From Laguncularia racemosa (taxonomy: Eukaryota > Streptophyta > Magnoliopsida > Myrtales > Combretaceae), in contig JBBMOL010000058.1 of NCBI GenBank assembly GCA_037954665.1, positions 4,417,323 through 4,481,322 of the forward strand: a DNA stretch of 64,000 bases. Reading direction: 5' to 3'. Under the pieces are notes generated by a model that made no database searches, had not been told where the DNA came from, and saw nothing but the letters and a program-made list of their open reading frames with translations. The first letter of the stretch is position 1, and the number at the start of each line of letters is the position of its first letter. Positions 29,621-42,067 of this stretch are shown in pieces. Made by a program: the position numbers and the translations under genes.

Positions 29621-32600
29621 GATGGAAATCATATATTTTTCTGTCTTTTGTTTCTCTTGCTATCCGTTGATTTTCTTTCACATTTTTTCTTTGAAAAATT
29701 GCCAAATATAGTGCAAGGTTCTTCTTTTCTCTAAAATATTGCCAAACGTAGTGTAAGGTACGCTGGACCCAAATTACGCGACTTTGGACCATTCAAATAG
29801 AACTCGTACGTAAATTTACAAAGAATTAATGAATTTACGAACTTAAGCATTCTTATGAAGTTTTGAATCATATTATAAAGTAAGTTCACTTTAATGTTTA
29901 TAAGAAAATTAAGGTTATGAATGTTTAAGGTAACTTAATTTTACACACATGTTTTACAAACTATATGCATTTTATGAACTTTGAAAGTTTTTATATTATT
30001 TAGGAGCATATTACAAAAGCCAAAAAGCATTTACTGGCATTTCCCGATTTATGATCTCTAGAGCAATTTTGCGGAAAAAATGTATTTTCTCAAATACAAG
30101 AGTAATTAAAAATTCGACTCCGAAATCACGAACTTTACAATGAAACAACAAATTATCATGAAAGTTTACGAAGTTATAGTTTTACGACGAACTTGCTATT
30201 AATTACAATTTTTTTGTTTAAACTACAGATTTTGAGGATTGTTATGGAAATTTATATATTTACAAACTACTGTGAAGTTCTACCGAAAAAAAGTATAAAG
30301 CAATTTAAGTTGAAATACAAAACTTTTTACGTCTTTTCCATTATTTAAGGCCATTTTGCATTTGTCGTAGTAGTATTATTACAAACGAAAATAGATTTAA
30401 TAAAATTATATGGCTTTATGAAATTTCAAATGAAATTATGAATTTTGTGCACATTTATGAAAGTTTGCATTATATATATATCTATGGTTAGAAGATTAAT
30501 ATTTATAGAATTAAATTATAACAGCATGGGCAGACTTGATAGGATAGTCACTAGGTTCATTTTTATGCAATAGACTCAGCCAGGTGAAACTGGGAGTGAC
30601 AAACTCCTGCTTAACAGCTAATCAGTTATAACGGATACCTGATAACAGTGCTGTTTTCCAATTATGAGATGAATCTCTCCACTTGATCCAGCTTTCGACC
30701 TTAACACTTTTGCTTGGAAGAGGAACGATAAACTGTATCGCCGCATCCTACATCACTCTTTCTTGATACTTATCTTCTTGTCCATTTCCATAAGAAAAGG
30801 AGATCGAGCTTTATATCGCTAGTCCCTACACTTGTCCTCTCAGATATAATATATTCACAATGATTATTAGTTTTATGCATTCATGTGAATATGCAGGCCA
30901 CTTAAAGAATAAATCATAACACCAAGTACTTTTAACTGATATAATGCAAAATGTAGGAAAAGTTTTTCAATAAAGTAGAAATCGCTTTATATGTTGATAA
31001 CGATAGCATAATTTTTACAAAAATCGTTCTCAGGTTTTTTTTTCCCACGAAGTTAAGCTAAACGTATGCAAGGGTTGGAAGAAGACGTATTCCTTGAGTT
31101 TCCACCCTCTTTTGTGCTAATATTGATCTGTGTAGTTATGAGATTTGTTAAATAAAAAAGAAAAAAAAAAAAAAAACCCAGATCTCTAAAGCTTTGGACA
31201 GAACTACAAGTTCTGTAAATACTACCAGATATAGCTAGTTTCGTGTACACTTGTTTCTTGCTTTGTTAATGTATATCCAAATCCTACTAAGCCAAACGTT
31301 TGGAGAAAGTGAAGGGACATGTGGCTGGCGATGTTGACAAATGTTGTGCATGATGACGAACCTACAATGTCAAGTAAAGACCAAGGAAAGGTGGCGCTTG
31401 TGGAAGAATGCTTATACCAAATTGGAAAAGAAGCAGATGATATCGGGTGAGGATATTGATTAATTCTCATGTAAACCCATTTCTCAAGGAGTTTGGATTT
31501 GCAGGTCATCACCGACCAGTATGTCTCTCCTTTTTATGCATAAATTTGTTGAAACTAGGCGACAGAACTTACCCAAGGGAGTGAGAATGAAGTGAACGTC
31601 GATCAATAGATCTAAAGTCTTCCCAGCAAGTGCTAACTAAATTTTATAATTTTAGAATTAATATGGATATTTAAAAGCACTTCACCGTATATTTTATGCA
31701 CACTTAGCTTTTTTTCTTTTTTTAGGAATTTCGAATTTAATTTATTCCATTAAAAGATTCATATTAAGATTATTTATTAAGTCGAATTGAACTGACTTAA
31801 AAATTAAATCGAAGCATTTAAAACTTTTCTTTTTGAAATTTATTTTTAAAAAAATAGTTCAAATAGTTAGAAATAATAAACTTTATTAAGGTAATAGCGA
31901 TCATCGAGAAGTTAGAAAGCATATTTCTAAGGATTTAGAAGTTTGCACGCTTTCTATTAAAAATAAGAAGGTTAGGTATTTGAAAAAAAAAAAAAGAAGA
32001 TAAAATTAATATTGATTTCAGAGGAAAGTGATCACCAAGCCGAAGAGGTCTTGCTGGCCAATCGAGGGGCCCGATAGTCGATTAAGGGGCTTGGAGATCA
32101 ATCGGTGTCACATGGCAGTCGCAGTGGACCGGGTGAACCCATATTGAGCCAAAGCTCTCATGAAATTCAACTGAACTTTACACTTTTGTCTTGTTTGATC
32201 TCTTATAAAATTGTCATTTAGTTTACGTGTTCAAAAATCCGCCTTTGTTTCTATTTTAATATGTTAGTTATTTTCTTTCTTAAATTGTATATATAGTTTA
32301 ATTAAATAATCTTATTACATTTTAAAATTTATCATATTGCTATGTTTAATTTTTATATATACATTTTGTATGTACTTCTACTAGTTGGTTAAAACTTGTT
32401 ATTTGGTTTGTAATTATATTTCTTATTTTATTTAAAATTAGAATCCTAGCATAGTATTGGATATTTAATTATATTTTAAGCATATTTCTTTGTATATCTC
32501 TAAGGTAGGACAATTATAAATACATCCTCTCCTATAATATAGAGATTTAATTATTACAGAAAAATATAAATAAGTCATAAACTTTGATTTTGACGACAAT

Positions 32601-33385
32601 ATATTCTTGAATTTTCAAAGTGAGCTTAAACATCTCCTAAACACTATTAAAATGGAAAATAATTATAGAGGTTGTAAATAATTTGTCAACTTTAATTTAG
32701 TATATAAATACTCCCTTAAACTTATTAAAGTATACTATGACATTTTTAAACTTTGACCTCGTATTAAAATGTCATTTAAAGTTTTAGTTTATTGAAGCTT
32801 AGGAGTGTTGAAATTCACTGTATCTGCACTGAAAGTCAAAATTTTGGATTATGTCAACTTCCCCTGATTATTATTATCGCCAAAGAATAAAATTTGAAAG
32901 TTTTCTCTTATTTAAAATGAGTTCCGTGTTTTCCACGTTATTCCCTGTGCCATGTTCTTAACGGAGCTCAATATTACTTCATATAATGTTGGGTTTGAAT
33001 CGCTGCAGATCTTTTCTTAGAGTTTGTGTCAGGTAGCAGCAAAATGTGTGCAATTGCCGGTACAAGCAAACTTACTGTTATTGGACAGTGCCTACATCTG
33101 CGAGTCTTTGGATGCACATTTCGTTCGTATTAATTTCTAACCGGTAGGAACTAGGAATAAGGAAAGACACATCATGGCATGACATGATCTCAAGCTTAAA
33201 TTTTAGAGACAGTGGAGTTTAATTTGGAAGATTATTTTGTTTCAACATTCACCTCAGCTTTCTTTTACAGATAATTTTCTGTGGAAATGAAAACAATCAT
33301 CCTCCTAAACATTCAGTCTGATATTAAAATTCACATGAAACATAGAGTATTAATATGTCCCTACAACAGTTCAATGGGGGACCGA
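29621..33385. other. Intergenic region downstream of the endoglucanase gene
   Basis: About 3.8 kb, mostly AT-rich. No gene is supported. Two less AT-rich patches stand out, 30,520-30,850 and 31,250-31,520. The second has an open plus-strand stretch reading WLAMLTNVVHDDEPTMSSKD and LVEECLYQIGKEADDI, which I do not recognise. The 3' UTR and poly(A) site of the endoglucanase probably lie just below 33,385, but no canonical AATAAA was seen on the minus strand. Confidence 0.5.
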
Positions 33386-36109
33386 TTAAGGGTGCGCACC
33401 ACCTTTCCCTGAGAAGAAAGCAAGTGCACCGACGAATGGTGCATTGATATACGTGGCCGGTTCGGATTGCTGATAATTGTTTCTGTCATCTGCAAATTTA
33501 TCTTGGCTATCGGGACCGCCAACTATCGCTCCCTCTAGGATATTCGGGTTGGGTGATCCTGAATAGAGGTATTGGAAACCGCTATTGCATTGGATGTGAT
33601 CAGGGTGTGCGTGGACTGAGGGCAGAGAAGAGCCTCTATGATGAACATGTTGAGGGTATTTTTCACCAAACCCCACCATGTAGGACATTTTTGCTGGATT
33701 GTCACCTAAAATGTAGTCGACTTGTCTTTTGGCTTGTGAAATTAACTTTTCTGCTGTGATAACTGAACTCCCACATGTGACAGATCTTCCATTTGTGCTA
33801 AGGTATTTTGCATACGTAAGTAGCAGGAATGAACTTGACGTGACATATTGAAGGTTGCTTCCGCTTTCTTTATAGAGTAGCCCTCCTGTGAATTGCGATG
33901 AGAATCCAAGGTAAGCCTGCTGTAATTATCAATTTCCTTCTGTATACATACATAGGGGACACATTTTCATTGCAAGTGGCACCTTTCATGTGTATGTTCA
34001 GTGTACCCGGGATTAAATGCTATCATGCGTAAATAGAATGACAAAATGAAAGGCCTTCAATAATTCATCAGGGGATGTTCCGCATGTAAAGATAGATGTA
34101 CAGAATCGGTTGGTGGTTACTCTAGTAGGATGCTTTCTCCACAAGTCAATAAGATTGCCTTAAGTATGGAGGCAGATTGTCATTTCTTGGAAAACTTACC
34201 ATAGGTGTATTTCCATGTGATGTCTTCTTGTTTTTTCTAATAAAACCGTGTGAAAATTTTCTCATTCTTCATTGGTTAAAACAAGAAAAAGTAAATACAA
34301 GAGGACAGGGGAGTTTCTTAACCTGGAGTGTATTGAGCCTGGAAACTAGGTGTCCCTGGAATCATAGAGCATACATAGTTGTCTGAATGTGCTTTGTACA
34401 GCTGAAACTCTTCAGAATTTTTCTCTAGGAAGCCCTACCAAACAAAATTAAAAAAAAAAAAAGAAAGCCATCTAGTCAGAATAGTTAATTTACTGACAAA
34501 GAAACCTTACAAGAGAATTGAAAAGACTGCTAACAACATTTCAAAATTTTACCATGGAAAGGAGAATTTTGGTTCCAGGCTTCTTATCGTCCCAACTGAA
34601 CGAATAATCGTCATCATCGGCACCTAATGTGTGGCCATTAGATTGAATGTAAGACAAGTATGTATTGTCTTGTGATGCTCTATGAATCCACGAAGCACCC
34701 CATAGAAGCTCGTCCTAGCGAGAAACGAAATAATCAGTGTTAAATTTCTCTCTGCTGACCTGAACGCTTCAGGAGCAATAGGAAGTATTGTTATCTTACA
34801 TTGTATCCTGAGTAGGAGCAGTAAAATGGGCACACCACAGAATTCAGAGAATCACTATAAGATCCTCTATACTTGTCTGCAAAATCAAAAACCTGGATCC
34901 AGGTAAAAAGTTAGATATAGTCAACATTCTAAGGAATATCAAGACATTAGTTATCATGCAGACCTTCATAGCTGTTTGGAGCAGTTTGCTTGAGTACGAA
35001 GGGTCTGCGTCCTTAAAAACGATGGAGGCTGCAGCAAGTGCAGCGGCCGTCTCTGCTGCTACATCAGATCCGGGGTTTTGAGTCGTTACTTTGTAGACGT
35101 TTCGTGGTGTATCCATGTCTTCGGGTCTCTCCCAGCACTTGTGATCCTGGTTAGGATCTCCAACCTTCACAATAAATACAAAGTTTGAGTTAAGCTAGCC
35201 AAAGTTTAAAAAAAAAAAAAAATCGGGAAATGAAATCTGTTCCAATGTCTTTCCCTCTTCATCTATTTGGGACAACAGAGGACATAAATGAGGGCGGTCC
35301 CCGCAGCAACAGGTTAAACCCCTTGGTGACCAAGAGGTCACGGTTCGAGGACCAGAACACCCTCTTTATAAAATGCAAAGTGTATACACAAGACCATCCT
35401 CCCTCACAGCCCCACCTGACTGCGGAGGTGCTATGCCACGCGGGGGATTCCTTTGCTAGAGGAATTGTACCAGTTATAGACCGTACTAGTCACTTTAAGC
35501 TTTCGCACTTATTATGGCATATAGCTCAGCTCATTAGTCGTTTTAGTCGTGTTTGTTTATTTTAAAACTAAGGTCAGATTTTATTTGTATCTCACTTGGA
35601 CATATAACGTGCCAGGAGTTGCAGTTGCTGCTTTTAACAAATAATCCGTGCTCCAACGTATGGCAGCCTTAGCATTGTCAATTTGATGCTGCATTGAGCT
35701 CCCAAACTCTATAACACTCCAAGCAAGTAAAGTAGTGGTGAAAGCCATCGGCAGGCCGAACTTAATATTGTCACCAGCATCATAGTATCCCCCGGCCAAA
35801 TCGACCTGAAACCAAAACAGGGCAATCAGTATTTTGACCTACGTTAGCATTTTTCATAAACACTCAATAATGGTGAAATGAGTTATGAGCTCATACATGA
35901 GAAGATGAGCCATCGGTCAATCCGGAATCGCCCCGCCAAGTGAGTCGTTGGTTCGAGGGAAGCTTGCCAGACCTTTGTCCTTCAAAAAAGAGGATGGACT
36001 TCTCAAGAGCAGTGGAATAGTCTTGAGAATTGAAAGCATAGGAAAGCATGCAAGTTGAAGAGAAAGCTAGCAAGACAAGCATTCGAGTAAACAATGATAA
36101 TGAGGCCAT
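33386..36109 (-). CDS. Endo-beta-1,4-glucanase (cellulase), glycoside hydrolase family 9, class B-like
   Basis: Secreted enzyme that cuts internal beta-1,4-glucan bonds in the cell wall. Seven exons: 36,109-35,897; 35,805-35,596; 35,164-34,964; 34,892-34,800; 34,714-34,553; 34,434-34,323; 33,885-33,386. All introns are GT-AG; the first five are phase 0, the last phase 1. The product is 496 aa. Residues 1-25 look like a signal peptide ending in SYA. The GH9 domain fills the rest: GGYYDAGDN holds the catalytic Asp residues (about 80 and 83), the active-site His is near 412 in VHHRGSS, and the second signature FADDRNNYQQSEPATYINA carries Asp463 and the acid/base Glu472. There is no membrane anchor (class A) or C-terminal carbohydrate-binding module (class C), hence class B. 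No stop, frameshift or missing motif was found. Intron 2 contains a SINE-like insert. Exact family member is not assigned. Confidence 0.96.
35255..35480 (+). mobile_element. SINE-like insert in endoglucanase intron 2
   Basis: The segment lies antisense to the gene. It has a B-box-like GGTTCGAGGAC at 35,342-35,352 preceded by an A-box-like stretch (CCTTGGTGACCAAGAGGTCA, 35,320-35,339). Downstream are the phrases ACAAGACCATCCTCCCTCACAGCCCC and GCGGAGGTGCTATGCCACG spread over 35,389-35,440. This resembles a common plant SINE body (GAC-CCTCCC-AGACCCC...GCGGGAG). Borders and target duplication are uncertain. Confidence 0.5.
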
Positions 36110-36227
36110 TGTTTGAGCTATGTTTGAACCGCTACAATAGGCAGGGGGTAGTGGCCTAGATTTGGTGGCTAGCTTGGGTTAATGGTTAGAGGTTGAATTG
36201 GTAGTGGTGATAGGGGTGCTATTTATA
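36110..36227 (-). promoter_or_regulatory. Core promoter and 5' UTR of the endoglucanase gene
   Basis: On the minus strand CTCTATAAATAGC (within 36,219-36,231) gives a good TATA box about 112-118 bases before the ATG, which implies a 5' UTR of about 85 bases. No specific cis elements could be assigned. Confidence 0.65.
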
Positions 36228-36231
36228 GAGC

Positions 36232-39200
36232 GGAATGTAACTGTTATTTTATTTTATTTATTTATTTTTTATCCAAACACTGATGATGAAAGTATTTGGA
36301 GTCATAAAGTCTCAACAAAGGAATCGGATGATAAGAAAATTTAAACACACTACACTGTACAACTCGGATTGACAATTCAAACTTCGACGCTAGTAAAGAA
36401 AATAGAGCTAACTATTTAGAAAACTTTTGTAGAACTCGATTTTCTTCACTTTTAATAGTGTTCGCCCATTGTTTAATTAATAAAAGCAAACTTTTTAGAA
36501 ACGAATTTATCTTTCTATACCGCCAAAAGAAGAGCAAGTTTTTGTTTTTGTTTTTTTTTTTTAATTTAAAAAATTTAAGCCTGGATTTTTTTTAAATAAC
36601 TAGTTAGAGTAGTATAAATAGGTTATATCCTATGGATTAATCCGTTTAACTCACTTAAAAAATAGGTTAGGGTTAAATATTTCGACCCATTTAAAAAGTT
36701 GGCCAAATGAGCTTGACCCATTTAACCTATGTGCTAAAGTAGGTTAACTCATTTAACTCATAGGTAACCCACCAATACAAGAAAATTTTTTTTGGCATAA
36801 TTTACCTTAATTGCATATTACATTTATAATATAACACTGAGTTACTAATTCATTTTAGTTTTAATCTTAATATAATAAATTACAAAACTCAAATCCCATA
36901 TCATCATCATCTTCCTTACTCTTCTTTCTTACTTTTTTTTTTATCTTAATCTTTCCATCTTCCCTATTGGTTCTATCCCCTAATCCTTCCATCACTTTAT
37001 AATATTTATATTATAAAAATATTGTAATTATAATTTTCATATTATAATATAATGTAATAAGTTAATTCATCATATTGTTGTATAAATGATATAAGGTTAT
37101 TATAAACTTTATATTTTATATAATTTTAAATGAAACAAAATAAAATATATTGTTACTGGACTATGAGTTAGCTCATATGACTCACTAAAATACATAAATG
37201 GATTAATTGAGTTTATTGGATCATTTAGTTTATCAAAATGAATATATGAGTTAAATAAGCTAGCTTAGTGGGCTATCAATACATTCAACTCACCAATCTA
37301 TATGGGCTGCATTAGGGCCAATAAATTTTGACCTACTTATTAAATGAGTCAGACCTATTTAAGTAATAGGCCAAAATAGTTCAGCCTAAATTGGTCTGTT
37401 TAACTCACTTATACACAGCATATGAATTGCATTAATATGGGATTTTTCATTCTTTGCAACATTCCATTTTTGGTATTATTAGTCTTTTTTTTTAAATTAT
37501 AAGCCATTAATTTTAATTGTTGGGAAATGCAACAAACTAAAATATTAGAAATGTGTTAAAAATATCCCGGGACACTATTTAATAAGTAGAAAAAAGAAAA
37601 TTTCTTATTTTTCCTATGTTAATAACACATTTCATAAAAAAACCAAATATGTACGAAATTAATTTTTAACACTTAACAAATACCAAGCACTTATTAGCAT
37701 TTTTCATATTAATAATGTGGAAGATACCACGCATTTGCCCCCCAATCCACCCCACCCCACCCCGGCCCCGCCCCACCCCCTACCTTTTTGGTTTTTTTGG
37801 TGCGTGTCCCATCCCTGGAAGTTTGTCTCCTTCGTTTGTCAGTTTAGTGCAGAAGACTATTTGAGTTCGTTGTTCGTTGAGAATTGTTCACGGGATCAAC
37901 TGCGCCAAATCAGACGATACGCCGTGGGGACAACCAACATGGCAACAAGACAAATTTGCGTATCCTAATGTTACGAATAATATTCTATTCTATGCCTAGG
38001 TCGCCATTTCTGTTACGGCCTATGTAACAGTTTAGTCTCTTTAACTCCGTAAATTACGAGGAGATAATATCTTAAGTTGATGGTCCAAAATGGACTGGGA
38101 AGTGTCTTTTGAGTTGGATATCGATGGGGGTTTTTTACTGTTTAATTCGGTTTAAAGGATAAATTGAAGCAAATCGTTTTTGAATTGATCACAATTTACA
38201 TTTTATTGAGTCGAAGAGCTTTTATTGATTTGGCTTGGCTCAAATTGAAACACTTTTAAACACATATAGATCATAATTTAATAGAGTAGCCAAACCAAGA
38301 TAAGAGACAGCAGAAAATACTAGTGTTGAAGGATAGAGATATTAGTGCCGTAGGGGATGGAGGCGTGAGGTTGTGAGCCATAACTATGGGAGATTGAGGT
38401 TGTGAGTTAGGTTTAGGGTGGGCTGGGGAGGAAAGGAGTTAATAAAGTAACATATGGTAGTTGTGACTAAGAGTTAGGAATTTTGGGTTAAATATTGTAA
38501 ATTTTTTTGTCTATTTTATTTATTCGTTTGTTTGTTTATTTATTTAAAATTGTGAATGAAAGGGTTTGGTTTACTTTGATCCCTAAAATCGAATTGCAAA
38601 TCTTTTTTACTTTTTGAGTTACAACTCTAAATTGACATATGACATAAAAGAATCACATATTAAAGTTTGGTTTAAATTAGCTAGATTTTCCATTTTGTTC
38701 CTAGATTTTAGGGCTCAACTTACATGTAGGCATGAGTGTGAGATTCTACTCGTACCTTACCTTATAAGGTATAGATTTCTAAATTTTGGAACCAAAATTT
38801 ACCTAGTAATACTTTGGAATCACCATGTACCTTGTAACTTGTAAAACCTATCGGATATAAGGTATTTTATGAAATTTATAATTTTTTTCTTATAAATTTT
38901 AAGTTTTGTGATATTAAAAAAGTAATTTATATATAATATTACAAGTCCTTTATATATAAAACCTATGAAACTTTTAACAAAACCTATAAAATTAAAAAAT
39001 ATTTTTTTCTCTTTTTATTATTTCAAATTTATGTGATTTAAAAATTTAGCAAATAAGAAAGAAAAAAGAGAAGGAATGAAAAATATAAAGTTAGAGAGGA
39101 AAATGGGAAAGAATTAATGAAAAAAATGGAAAATATAAAGTGGGAGAGATGACATTAGTTTAGCCATTTAGGTTATAACTTATGGGTCTAAACTCTTTTA

Positions 39201-39600
39201 TTTTTCATTTTATTAAAACCTTTATTGATCGAAAATATAATATTATTATTTATTAATATTATTTAATAATTTTATAAAATGCGTATATGATACTTTAAAA
39301 TTTATACCCTATATACCTTAGAGTACATGCTCTAGGATAGATACAAAGTAAGAAGATCTTACATCCATACTTTACCCTGTAAAAGTAGGTTTTGGAAAAT
39401 CTATACTAAAATTTACCTTGTGAGCCTTAATACTCACTTAGAACTTATTTAGTTGAGTAGGGTACAAGTAGATACTTTATAAAAAAGGGTTACTTGCATA
39501 CCTTTACTTATACATTTTCAATATTGGGATAAATACGTCAATTAGATCAAAGGTGTCTAGATATTTATTTTGAATTAGTTCTTCAATGCTTAAGTTGAAG
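36232..39600. other. Intergenic DNA upstream of the endoglucanase gene
   Basis: AT-rich, without a supported gene. Positions about 36,600-37,420 repeat words such as CCATTTAAC, TTTAACTCA and AATAGGTTA many times in both orientations, probably an old decayed repeat. A short C-rich stretch at 37,716-37,785 (CCCCACCCCACCCC type) stands out. About 39,000-39,500 contains AT-rich palindromic-looking sequence only. Confidence 0.5.
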
Positions 39601-39960
39601 CATGCTCAACTTAAATTAGTTAAAGAAGGTGTCCATGACCTTGTTTGTGTTGTGTAACTTGCTAAAGAAGTCCCTCATAATTTCTTGTACTTTCTCTCGT
39701 AAGGTTGTCCATTTTCCTAGTTCATCCTTGATTCCAATTATGCTTGACTTTGCTCTTTGTGCCATAGCTAGAGCATGGAAATATCTTGTATTATGCTCTC
39801 TGTCAATTAACCACATGTGATGTTACATACATTTGCCTTTGCATTTCATCTAATCTTAAATAACTTGTTTACTTTGTGTGACTAGTGATTTGAGATACTC
39901 TTCTCACTAAGCTTATTGTAACTTACACACCTATAGTCTTCCACTTTTATAGGCACCTTT
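39601..39960 (-). pseudogene. LINE (L1-like) ORF2 fragment
   Basis: Minus strand, reading from about 39,960: YNKLSEKSISNH, stops, KLFKIR, then an open piece (39,816-39,616) with MWLIDREHNTRYFHALAMAQ, IIGIKDELGKWTT and IMRDFFSKLH. The W-L-x-D-x-x-x-N-T-x-x-F-H block followed by I..(L/I).D..G.W is the conserved spacer between the endonuclease and RT domains of plant L1-type ORF2. The RT and endonuclease parts are absent, so this is a short relic. Confidence 0.75.
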
Positions 39961-41341
39961 ATGGTTTTTTCTTAAAAGAACCAAACCTAAGGTAAGCCTT
40001 GCAAGACTAGTAATGTGAGCGGGAAAATGAGGAAAAGAAGAAATTTATACTAGATTAGGATATTATTTTATTTGGACTTACTTATATGGATGACAATAAT
40101 AATTAAAGTAGTTAGACTTAAGATATTGTCTATATGACTTGAAATTTTATATTTTCAGTAATTATTAATTAAATAATTTATTAAATATATTACCTCTTAT
40201 GAATTGTCTTTGGTTAGAGGTTTCTAATGGTAACAACACCTTATGTACTTGATTGAAGTCAATATGAGTCTATCTTAATATCACTCATAAACTTTAATAT
40301 TATACAAAGTAGGTTATAATGCTTTTCGTAACCCCATGGGTGTGACAACATATATACTAGTTATATACCTGCTCACGTAACCCTTTGCAAGAGACTTTTT
40401 CCTATTATTTTCTAATAATAAACCTTTGAAACTCACATCTATCACATGAGAAATGATTCCAAACACCTTTGCATGGTCAACTTATTTGCATAAAACTCTT
40501 CTATCCATCCAAACTAATCTTATAAAAGTATGTAACCAATTACCTGTTTAAATCGTTCAAATGGTATTGATTTCACCAATAGCCTACAAGAAGTCACATG
40601 CTCTTTGCATCAAAAAGTCCCAACGACATTGTATCATTACTTCATTCTAGAAAAACATGGAAAATGAAAACATTTTGTACACTTACCAATAGATTACACA
40701 CTAAGTGGCACAAAGTGAGAATGAGATTGGTTAGAGTGAGTTAGACTATTTTGTAGAACCTAAATGAGTGTAAAGAGAGGAAAGAGAGAATTAAGGATGC
40801 GCTCACAGCTTATATACTATCATGCCCCTAATTTACTATAGTTTGTCACATAACTTACTTAAGAAGAACATGTAAGGTTACGGTTACTAAATGAGTTTCT
40901 AAACTAGTTTTAGGAATTAGAAATCATTAATTAGTTTTTGAGAATATTTTGGTGAGATGCTGAATTTTTTAAAATGTTTGATAGTTTGTATGTTAATAAA
41001 ATGCGTAGATAAGTAAAAAGGATAGTTTAAGTCTTAGGGCCTATGAAACATAACCAAAGGAAAATAGGTCATAGAGCGACGAGTGGCTCACAAAAGAGTC
41101 TAAGTACAAAAACTAAACATCGAGACAAAGTTTGGAAAATAAATAAAAATAAGTTGTAGTTGTAGATGATGAAATCTAGGCTCGCGAAGTGACTCATAAG
41201 GGTTCAATACATAATAATACAAATGTATACATGATTGTCAAGTAGGCCTATGTACTAATGTAATAGACAATCAACTAAATCATTTAATTACCTTATTTAA
41301 TCATCCAACATGAGAGTTCATGATTTTGCACATTATGATGG
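39961..41341. other. Intergenic DNA, nothing recognised
   Basis: AT-rich with no domain-bearing ORF, RNA gene or clear repeat visible. Confidence 0.5.
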
Positions 41342-41346
41342 GGGGA
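41342..41346. repeat. Target site duplication GGGGA, left copy
   Basis: GGGGA precedes Gypsy-3 and recurs at 44,719-44,723. Confidence 0.9.
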
Positions 41347-42067
41347 TGATGGGGATTCAGGTATGCTCTGAAACCAAGTGAATCGAAAATGGATTCGAAT
41401 TCCTTCACACAAACTAAATTGTCAACAACAATCAATAACACAAATTTTTAGGTTTTTCTGGATTTTGGTACTAACGTATAAAATCAAAGATATGGATAAA
41501 ATTATCAATCTATAGATGTCAAGATTGATAAAATTAAACTGTTTCGCAATCAAATCATAGAACGATAGAGACCACGTTCTATAAATCAATCACTATGGTT
41601 AAAGAATTCTAAGAATTCAATAACGATGCTTGCCACAAATTCTATACGAACCAAGAATTTGATAAGAACAATACGAATATAGTGAAAATCAATTCTCAAT
41701 ATTCTCAAATCTCCAAAAGAAGACTCACACCACTCAAGTGTCTCTGTTTTACAAAACAAAATGATAATCTCCAAAAGAAAAACCCTAAGGACCCTATTTA
41801 TATCATCCTAAAAAATTTGTGTGAAAAACATTCAAGGCCAACGGCCTTCACTTAGGCCGGCACCAAAAATCGACGGCCTTCACTTAGGCCAGCATTAAAG
41901 CCGACGACCTTCATTTAGGTCGGCTCCAAGGCCGGCGACCTTGAAGTGAACTCGACGTTCATTTATTCAAGGCCGACTTAAGGCTGGCCAAACTTTGCCT
42001 TGGATCCTCTTGACGCCTATGTCTTCCTTTTTTTGGTGCTCGTATTTTCGCTCTTGGAATCGTATCA
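41347..42067 (-). repeat. 3' LTR of Gypsy-3
   Basis: On the minus strand it starts TGATACGATTCC and ends in ATCA. It has a TATA box (TATAAATA, complement of 41,795-41,802) and a GCCGGC-rich patch at about 41,830-41,990. The last codons of the polyprotein (to 41,959) are inside it. Confidence 0.93.

Noticed and set aside
33553..33759. Plus-strand ORFs over the endoglucanase locus (also 35,230-35,565)
   Set aside because: The first is antisense to exon 7; the second is a reading of the SINE-like intron insert.
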